From assembly GCF_005048225.1 (NCBI RefSeq), contig NZ_SUNI01000002.1, positions 124,001 to 188,000 on the forward strand: a stretch of 64,000 nt of DNA. The letters run 5' to 3'. Origin of the DNA: Paracoccus gahaiensis (GTDB lineage: Bacteria; Pseudomonadota; Alphaproteobacteria; Rhodobacterales; Rhodobacteraceae). Below, piece after piece: positions 59,625-64,000 of this stretch. Below the pieces are notes generated by a model. It searched no databases, had not been told where the DNA came from, and saw only the letters and a list, made by a program, of their open reading frames with translations. Each line of letters starts with the position of its first letter. The stretch's first letter is position 1. The position numbers were made by a program, and so were the translations under genes.

Positions 59625-60206
59625 ATGCTCAAGACCACCGCCCTGACCGCCGCCTTCGCCCTTGTCGCCGGCGCTGCCCTGGCCGAGCCGCAGGCCTATA
59701 GCTTCGACACCTCGCACAGCCAGATCGTGTTTGACTACAACCACCTGGGTTTCTCGACCACGACCGGCATGTTCGGCGACATCACCGGCCAGATCAGCTT
59801 CGACCCCGAGGATCCCGCTGCCTCCTCGGTCGAGGCCAGCTTTCCCGTGGCCTCGCTGATGACCGGCTTCGCCGGCCGCGACGAGCATTTCCAGTCGCCC
59901 GACTTCTTCGGGGCCGAAGGCGCCGCCCCCGAGGTGACCTTCGTCTCGACCGGCATCGAGGTCACCGGCGACACCACCGCGATGATCACCGGCGACCTGA
60001 CCCTGAACGGCGTCACGCAGGAGGTCGTGCTGGACACCACCCTGAACCAGCAGGGCAACCACCCGATGGAGAACAAGCCCTGGCTGGGCTTCGACGCCAC
60101 CACCACCCTGCTGCGCAGCGACTACAACATGGGCATGTTCGCCCCCGCCGTCTCCGACGAGGTCCAGGTGACGATCTCGGTCGAGGCGATGGCCGCCGAG
60201 GAATAA
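59625..60206 (+). CDS. Periplasmic YceI-family protein
   Basis: 193 residues: signal peptide to residue 20 (GAALAEP), then a complete YceI barrel: SFDTSHSQIVFDYNHLGFS, FGDITGQISFDPEDP, DEHFQSPDFF, LTLNGVTQEVVLDT and the end strand LRSDYNMGMFAPAVSDEV. YceI proteins bind isoprenoid chains such as ubiquinone precursors. AGGAG lies six bases before the ATG at 59625. Follows the b561-YceI fusion by 109 bases and ends at a clear terminator. Confidence 0.92.
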   Translation: MLKTTALTAAFALVAGAALAEPQAYSFDTSHSQIVFDYNHLGFSTTTGMFGDITGQISFDPEDPAASSVEASFPVASLMTGFAGRDEHFQSPDFFGAEGAAPEVTFVSTGIEVTGDTTAMITGDLTLNGVTQEVVLDTTLNQQGNHPMENKPWLGFDATTTLLRSDYNMGMFAPAVSDEVQVTISVEAMAAEE

Positions 60207-60238
60207 TCCCCGTCGCTGCCCCGTGCAGCGCGACATTC

Positions 60239-60273
60239 GGCCCGTGGCGCAGATCCTGCGCTGCGGGCCTTTT
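60239..60273 (+). terminator. Rho-independent terminator of yceI
   Basis: Two nested stems: GGCCCG (60239-60244) with CGGGCC (60264-60269), and inside it GCGCAG (60247-60252) with CTGCGC (60256-60261); four T follow. Confidence 0.85.
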
Positions 60274-60395
60274 GCTTGGCGGCGGGGCGGCTTGGGGTGG
60301 GGGTCCCGCGCTGGAAGACGGATCTGTCGCTGCCTAACAAAGGTTCAGTCGTGATTCCCCTGAGATGCCGAAAGCGGCAGGGCTGCAAGTAAAGG

Positions 60396-60425
60396 TTGCA
60401 TGACGGGAATTTTACATTCTATGCT
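60396..60425 (+). promoter_or_regulatory. Candidate promoter of small membrane protein gene
   Basis: TTGCAT (60396-60401), 18 bases, TATGCT (60420-60425), in a patch distinctly richer in A/T than the surroundings. The ATG is at 60454 with AAGG upstream. Confidence 0.5.
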
Positions 60426-60453
60426 GAACGTATCAGTTTCATAAGGTTCGGCC

Positions 60454-60720
60454 ATGGATCACTCGCTGAAGTCTCACATCGCTTTCGCCGCCCTCACGGC
60501 ACTTGTCGGGCTGCTGGTTCATGGACCGGCAGGGGCCGTTCTCGGTCTTCTGGTCGGGCCGCTCGTGCTTGCGGTCGTGACGGGCGTCGCAAGCTTTGCC
60601 CAGAGCGTGAAAACCTCGGTCGACAGAAGCTCGACCGGGCCCATGGGTCGGCACCGGAGCTATCAATCCGTCCAGGGTGTCGCCGCACGCGACGGTCAGC
60701 GGGGATCGAACAGGCCCTGA
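60454..60720 (+). CDS. Small membrane protein of unknown function
   Basis: 88 residues. A short polar start, then two hydrophobic helices (about 8-25 and 27-48) joined by a GPAG turn, and a basic, serine-rich cytoplasmic tail (SVDRSSTGPMGRHRS). I do not recognise it. Its own promoter-like sequence and Shine-Dalgarno, and base composition lower in GC than its neighbours, suggest a real gene, perhaps acquired. No partner gene is nearby. Confidence 0.5.
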   Translation: MDHSLKSHIAFAALTALVGLLVHGPAGAVLGLLVGPLVLAVVTGVASFAQSVKTSVDRSSTGPMGRHRSYQSVQGVAARDGQRGSNRP

Positions 60721-61085
60721 CGGCGCGATGCGGCAGGCGACATGGGGCCTGCCCGGAGTCGCTCGGTGATGTCGTGAGCGCCCGCCTGCGGCCCATAGCG
60801 ATCTTCGGCGCCAAGACATGTCCTGCGGGCCCGGGCAACATGCATCCGGGTTCCTCGGATCCATGCGGAGGGACGTCTTCGACCGAAAACTGGCTGTTCG
60901 CTCCGGCGCGGGTCGCAATCGGAGGCCGGCCCGACATGCGTCCTTCGAAACGACGCCGCATGTCCGCTGCCGGAGTTTCCTGAAGGCCGCCCGGTCCCGA
61001 GCGACCCTCATTCCGAGGGCGATTTCGGGGCGTGGCAGAGAAAGACCGAAGATCCCCCCCTGCGCTCCGGCTCCACGGAACATCG
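60721..61085. other. 365-base gap without a gene
   Basis: Holds no ORF with coding character, no hairpin with a T-tract and no integrase-type sequence. Composition is mixed, less GC-skewed by codon than the genes around it. It lies 3' of the tRNA-Arg gene. Confidence 0.5.
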
Positions 61086-61162
61086 TGGTGACCCCGACTG
61101 GATTCGAACCAGTAACCTGCCCCTTAGGAGGGGGCTGCTCTATCCAGTTGAGCCACGGGGCC
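61086..61162 (-). tRNA. tRNA-Arg (anticodon CCT)
   Basis: Folds as a full cloverleaf on the minus strand: acceptor GGCCCCG with CGGGGTC (one G-T pair), D arm GCTC...GAGC, anticodon stem GCCCC/GGGGC around loop CTCCTAA giving anticodon CCT (reads AGG), T arm ACTGG-TTCGAAT-CCAGT, discriminator A and encoded CCA. 77 bases. Confidence 0.97.
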
Positions 61163-61173
61163 ATGCCACGGCA

Positions 61174-61203
61174 TCTTTACCGGCCCGATGGGGCGTTTGG
61201 CAA
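61174..61203 (-). promoter_or_regulatory. Candidate tRNA-Arg promoter
   Basis: On the minus strand TTGCCA (61203-61198), 18 bases, TAAAGA (61179-61174), placing the start about five to seven bases before the mature tRNA 5' end. Confidence 0.5.
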
Positions 61204-61313
61204 GCGCCGGGTGGCGCGCGGGCGGGGCGTCTGTGCCCGGGATGATGGCGGCGGTTGTGGGCATCCCTGTCCTTCGCTAACATCGATCGGTACAAGCCAG
61301 GAACGTCCCCCTC

Positions 61314-62339
61314 ATGATCCCCACCCGCGCCCGTCGTCCCCTGACCCTTCGCGACGTGTCCGAGGCGTCGGGCGTGTCCGAGATGACCGTCAGCCGGGTG
61401 CTGCGCAACCGCGGCGATGTCTCGGCGGCGACGCGGGAAAAGGTGCTGACGGCGGCCAAGGCCCTGGGATACGTTCCCAACAAGATCGCGGGTGGGCTGG
61501 CCAGCCAGCGGGTGAACCTGGTGGCGGTGGTCATCCCGTCCCTGTCGAACCTGGTCTTTCCCGACGTGCTGGGCGGGATTTCCGCCGAACTGGACGATAC
61601 CGGCCTGCAGCCGGTGATCGGCGTCACCAACTATTCCCCCGCGCGGGAAGAGATGGTGCTGTACGACATGCTGTCCTGGCGGCCCACGGGGGTGATCCTG
61701 GCGGGGCTGGAACACAGCCGTGCGGCCCGTGCCATGCTGCAGAATTCGGGCATCCCGGTGGTCGAAATCATGGATGTCGACGGCGAGGGGATCGACACGC
61801 TGGTAGGCATCTCGCATATCCGCGCCGGGCGCGAGATGGCGGCGCGGATCCTGGCCGCCGGCTATCGTCGCATCGGCTTTGTCGGCACGCACATGCCCGA
61901 GGACCACCGTGCCCGCAAGCGCCTGCTGGGCTTCGAGGAGGGGCTGGCCCTGGAAGGCGTGCAGCTGGAGGCGCGGGAATATTATCAGGGCGGATCGTCC
62001 CTGCTGAAGGGCCGCGAGCTGACCGAGCGCATCCTGACCCGCGCGCCGGATCTGGATTTCCTCTATTTCTCGAACGACATGATCGGGGCGGGTGGGCTAC
62101 TGCACTGCCTGGACAAGGGCATGGACATTCCGGGCCGGATCGGGCTGGCGGGCTTCAACGGGGTCGATCTGCTGGACGGGCTGCCGATCCGGCTGGCCAC
62201 CACCGATGCCCGGCGCGTCGATGTGGGGCGGCGTGCGGCGCGGCTGGTCTCGGGCAAGGATGTCGCGCCCGAGAACCGGATCATCGCGCTGACGCCGACC
62301 TTCCTGCCGGGCGACACGATCCGCGCCGTGCCCGGCTGA
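61314..62339 (+). CDS. LacI-family regulator (gluconate GntR-like)
   Basis: 341 residues. N-terminal LacI helix-turn-helix LTLRDVSEASGVSEMTVSRVL with hinge region KALGYVPNKIAGGLAS, then a periplasmic-binding-protein-like effector domain (IPSLSNLVFPDVLGGI, GVTNYSPAREEMVLYDML, FLYFSNDMIGAGGLL). The sequence looks most like regulators of gluconate or related sugar acids, but no sugar genes adjoin it. Candidate operator: the imperfect palindrome AACATCGATCGGTA near 61278-61291, just before the gene. The downstream sppA gene is 59 bases away. Confidence 0.88.
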   Translation: MIPTRARRPLTLRDVSEASGVSEMTVSRVLRNRGDVSAATREKVLTAAKALGYVPNKIAGGLASQRVNLVAVVIPSLSNLVFPDVLGGISAELDDTGLQPVIGVTNYSPAREEMVLYDMLSWRPTGVILAGLEHSRAARAMLQNSGIPVVEIMDVDGEGIDTLVGISHIRAGREMAARILAAGYRRIGFVGTHMPEDHRARKRLLGFEEGLALEGVQLEAREYYQGGSSLLKGRELTERILTRAPDLDFLYFSNDMIGAGGLLHCLDKGMDIPGRIGLAGFNGVDLLDGLPIRLATTDARRVDVGRRAARLVSGKDVAPENRIIALTPTFLPGDTIRAVPG

Positions 62340-62398
62340 TCGCTGTGCCGCAGCGGGTCCGGCTTGTGACAAGGCCGGCTTCCGCCTATCTCTGATCC

Positions 62399-63208
62399 AT
62401 GCGTATTCCCCTCATCTCCCGCCTTCTGTCCCGTCGGCCGCGCGTTGCGGTCCTTCGCCTGTCCGGCACCATCGGCGGATCGGGCCGGGGGGGCGGGCTG
62501 AACGACGCGGCCTTGGCCCCCCTGATCGAGCGCGCCTTCAAGCGCGGCAAGCCCCTGGCGGTGGCGCTGATCGTCAACTCTCCGGGCGGATCGCCGGTGC
62601 AGTCCTCGCTGATCGCCGCCCGGATCCGGCGGCTGGCGGAGGAGACGAAAACCCCCGTCCATGCCTTTGTCGAGGATGTGGCGGCCTCGGGCGGCTACTG
62701 GCTGGCCTGCGCGGCGGATGACATCTGGGCCGATGATAGCTCGATCCTGGGCTCGATCGGGGTGATCTCGGCCGGTTTCGGTTTTCACGAGCTGATCGAC
62801 AAATGGGGGATCGAGCGGCGGGTGCATACGGCGGGGGAATCCAAATCGACGCTGGACCCGTTCCGCCCGCAATCGCCCGAGGATGTCGCCCGGCTGCACA
62901 CGATCCTGGAACCCATCCACGCCGCCTTCAAGGATCATGTCCGGTCCCGGCGCGGGGCGCGGCTGGCCATCGATCAGGACCTGTTCACCGGCGCCTTCTG
63001 GGCCGGGCGCGAGGCCGTGCGTCTTGGGCTGGCCGATGGCATCGCCCATCCGGTGCCCAAGCTGAAGGCGCTTTACGGCGACAAGATCCGCTTCGAAGTC
63101 CACGGCATGCGCCGGCCCCTGCTGCGCCGCCTCGGGCTCTCCGCCGAGGCGCTGCTGGATGCCGCCGAAGACCGCGCCGCCTTCCAGCGCTTTGGAACCC
63201 GGGGATGA
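62399..63208 (+). CDS. sppA: S49-family signal peptide peptidase (SppA/SohB-like)
   Basis: 269 residues, the short single-domain form. The oxyanion region is LIVNSPGGSPVQSS, the nucleophile is Ser97 in FVEDVAASGGYWLACAADD (shown in full length below 20), and Lys149 in TAGESKSTLDPF is the likely general base. It degrades cleaved signal peptides or other membrane-released peptides. There is no obvious N-terminal membrane helix, so it may be peripheral. Its TGA overlaps the ATG of a tiny membrane-protein gene. Confidence 0.9.
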   Translation: MRIPLISRLLSRRPRVAVLRLSGTIGGSGRGGGLNDAALAPLIERAFKRGKPLAVALIVNSPGGSPVQSSLIAARIRRLAEETKTPVHAFVEDVAASGGYWLACAADDIWADDSSILGSIGVISAGFGFHELIDKWGIERRVHTAGESKSTLDPFRPQSPEDVARLHTILEPIHAAFKDHVRSRRGARLAIDQDLFTGAFWAGREAVRLGLADGIAHPVPKLKALYGDKIRFEVHGMRRPLLRRLGLSAEALLDAAEDRAAFQRFGTRG

Positions 63209-63324
63209 GCCTGCGCGTCATCGTCCTGTTCCTGCTGGTCATGATCGTCATCGCCCTTCTGGGCGGTCCCGGCGCCCGGCGCATGTTGAAGAAGATTTTC
63301 GGGGTCGGACGACGTGATAAATGA
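63205..63324 (+). CDS. 39-residue single-span membrane peptide
   Basis: Starts inside the sppA stop (ATGA) and ends 11 bases into the antiporter gene. Sequence: a hydrophobic helix of about 18 residues (VIVLFLLVMIVIALL) followed by a strongly basic tail (ARRMLKKIFGVGRRDK), a typical small membrane peptide with positive-inside topology. No family is known to me. Position in a tightly overlapped trio argues that it is translated. Confidence 0.55.
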   Translation: MSLRVIVLFLLVMIVIALLGGPGARRMLKKIFGVGRRDK

Positions 63325-64000
63325 GATTCTGCTGGTGCTGGGCGGCTTGGCCCTGCTGGTGCTGGGCGGCGACCTGCTGGTGCGGGGCGCGGTCAATCTG
63401 GCGCTGAAACTGGGCATGACGCCCCTTGTGGTGGGCCTGACCGTGGTGGCCTTCGGCACTTCGGCGCCCGAACTTCTGGTCTCGCTGTCGGCAGCGCTGC
63501 AGGGCTCCAGCGGCATCGCGATGGGCAATGTCGTCGGCTCCAACATCGCCAATGTGCTGGTGATCCTGGGGGTGACGGCGCTGATCTCGGTCATCGTGAC
63601 CAAGGGGCACGACCTGCGCGAAAGCTGGGCGATGATGATCGGCGCCTCGGTCCTTCTGATCGCGCTGTCCTTCGCCGGAGAGATCGGGCGCCTGCAGGGG
63701 ATCATCCTGCTGCTGGCCCTGGGCGCGGTCCTGTGGCGCCAGCTGACCACCGGGCGCGCCGAGCCCGGCGAACTGGAGGGCGCGGCCCTGGGCGCGGGCT
63801 GGGGCAAGATCATCTTCTGGCTGGTGGCCGGGCTGATCGCCCTGCCGATCGGCGCCAACCTGTTGGTGACCGGGGCGACCGTGATCGCCCGCGAGTTCGG
63901 CATCAGCGAGACGGTGATCGGCCTGACGCTGGTGGCCATCGGCACCTCGCTGCCGGAACTGGCGGCCTCGGTCGCGGCGGCGCTGCGGGGGCGGGCGGAC
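63314..64000 (+). CDS. Calcium/sodium antiporter, CaCA family (partial)
   Basis: 229 residues visible; the C-terminus is cut by the window end. Two alpha-repeats with the exchanger motif: GTSAPELLVSLSAAL (about 54) and GTSLPELAASVAAAL (near the end), separated by several hydrophobic helices, as in YrbG-type K-independent Na/Ca exchangers. The start is GTG at 63314, overlapping the small membrane peptide gene by 11 bases; the ATG at 63321 is out of frame. Confidence 0.92.
   Translation, partial: MINEILLVLGGLALLVLGGDLLVRGAVNLALKLGMTPLVVGLTVVAFGTSAPELLVSLSAALQGSSGIAMGNVVGSNIANVLVILGVTALISVIVTKGHDLRESWAMMIGASVLLIALSFAGEIGRLQGIILLLALGAVLWRQLTTGRAEPGELEGAALGAGWGKIIFWLVAGLIALPIGANLLVTGATVIAREFGISETVIGLTLVAIGTSLPELAASVAAALRGRAD

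Noticed and set aside
60380..61162. tRNA-Arg as the edge of a genomic island
   Set aside because: No integrase, no second copy of the tRNA 3' end and no mobility genes were seen in the window; only a mild composition change.

Overview
This looks like one contiguous chromosomal window from a high-GC alphaproteobacterium of the Rhodobacteraceae, most likely Paracoccus or a close relative. The reasons are GC-rich codons throughout, a petP/petR regulator pair of Rhodobacter type next to ilvE, the kdsD-lptC-lptA-lptB-hpf-ptsN block, a RimO, ZapE and YqgE complement typical of the group, and a pair of proteins (one DUF6478-like) that I associate with this family. The genus is an inference. I see no prophage, transposase, integrase, CRISPR array or rRNA operon.

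Layout. 1-2000: tail of an iron-siderophore ABC importer (permease and binding protein) divergent from a DUF2218 gene. 2100-7350: RNase D-like exonuclease, the LPS export block (kdsD, lptC, lptA, lptB), ribosome hibernation factor hpf and ptsN, and a small ORF. 7500-15500: ilvE, petP, petR, a uracil-DNA glycosylase-like protein and a two-gene RND efflux system. 15400-25200: a DsbD-like periplasmic domain, yqgE, map, a molybdopterin-binding-domain protein with a GNAT, a DUF4202-CbiX fusion, a head-to-head FAD oxidoreductase/mnmD pair that together equal MnmC, and an ABC-2 exporter. 25300-36200: rimO with an overlapping sulfotransferase, ettA, an HNH protein, a DsbA-like protein, zapE, a nucleosidase, an ABC exporter, a CAP lipoprotein and a BON-LysM protein. 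36200-49600: acyl-CoA synthetase, DUF983, folC, accD, cls, phhB, a conserved unknown pair, the carboxynorspermidine polyamine pair, an AI-2E-type transporter and two small secreted proteins.

49600-58260 is the most interesting stretch. On the minus strand an operon reads: SsuD-like flavin monooxygenase, aldo/keto reductase, flavin reductase, TRAP transporter (Q, M, P) and a YeiH-family exporter. Divergent from it are a GntR/UTRA regulator and a Gfo/Idh/MocA protein. The enzyme trio matches the oxidative sulfoquinovose (sulfo-SMO) pathway, in which SQ is desulfonated to 6-oxo-glucose plus sulfite and then reduced to glucose. The Gfo/Idh/MocA protein is a good candidate for an NAD-dependent sulfoquinovosidase, and YeiH for sulfite/sulfate export. 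A TRAP system replaces the ABC importer of the Agrobacterium version. Substrate assignment is inference from gene content.

58300-64000: a cytochrome b561-YceI fusion followed by a second YceI gene, a small membrane protein in a slightly AT-richer patch, tRNA-Arg(CCT), a LacI regulator, a SppA-type peptidase, a 39-residue membrane peptide and the start of a Ca/Na antiporter.

A composite GC-hairpin repeat ending in a GGATATTT or GGTATTT core occurs at least seven times in the intergenic gaps of the first 41 kb, twice as facing pairs between convergent genes. One pair is a 51-bp, near-perfect inverted repeat.
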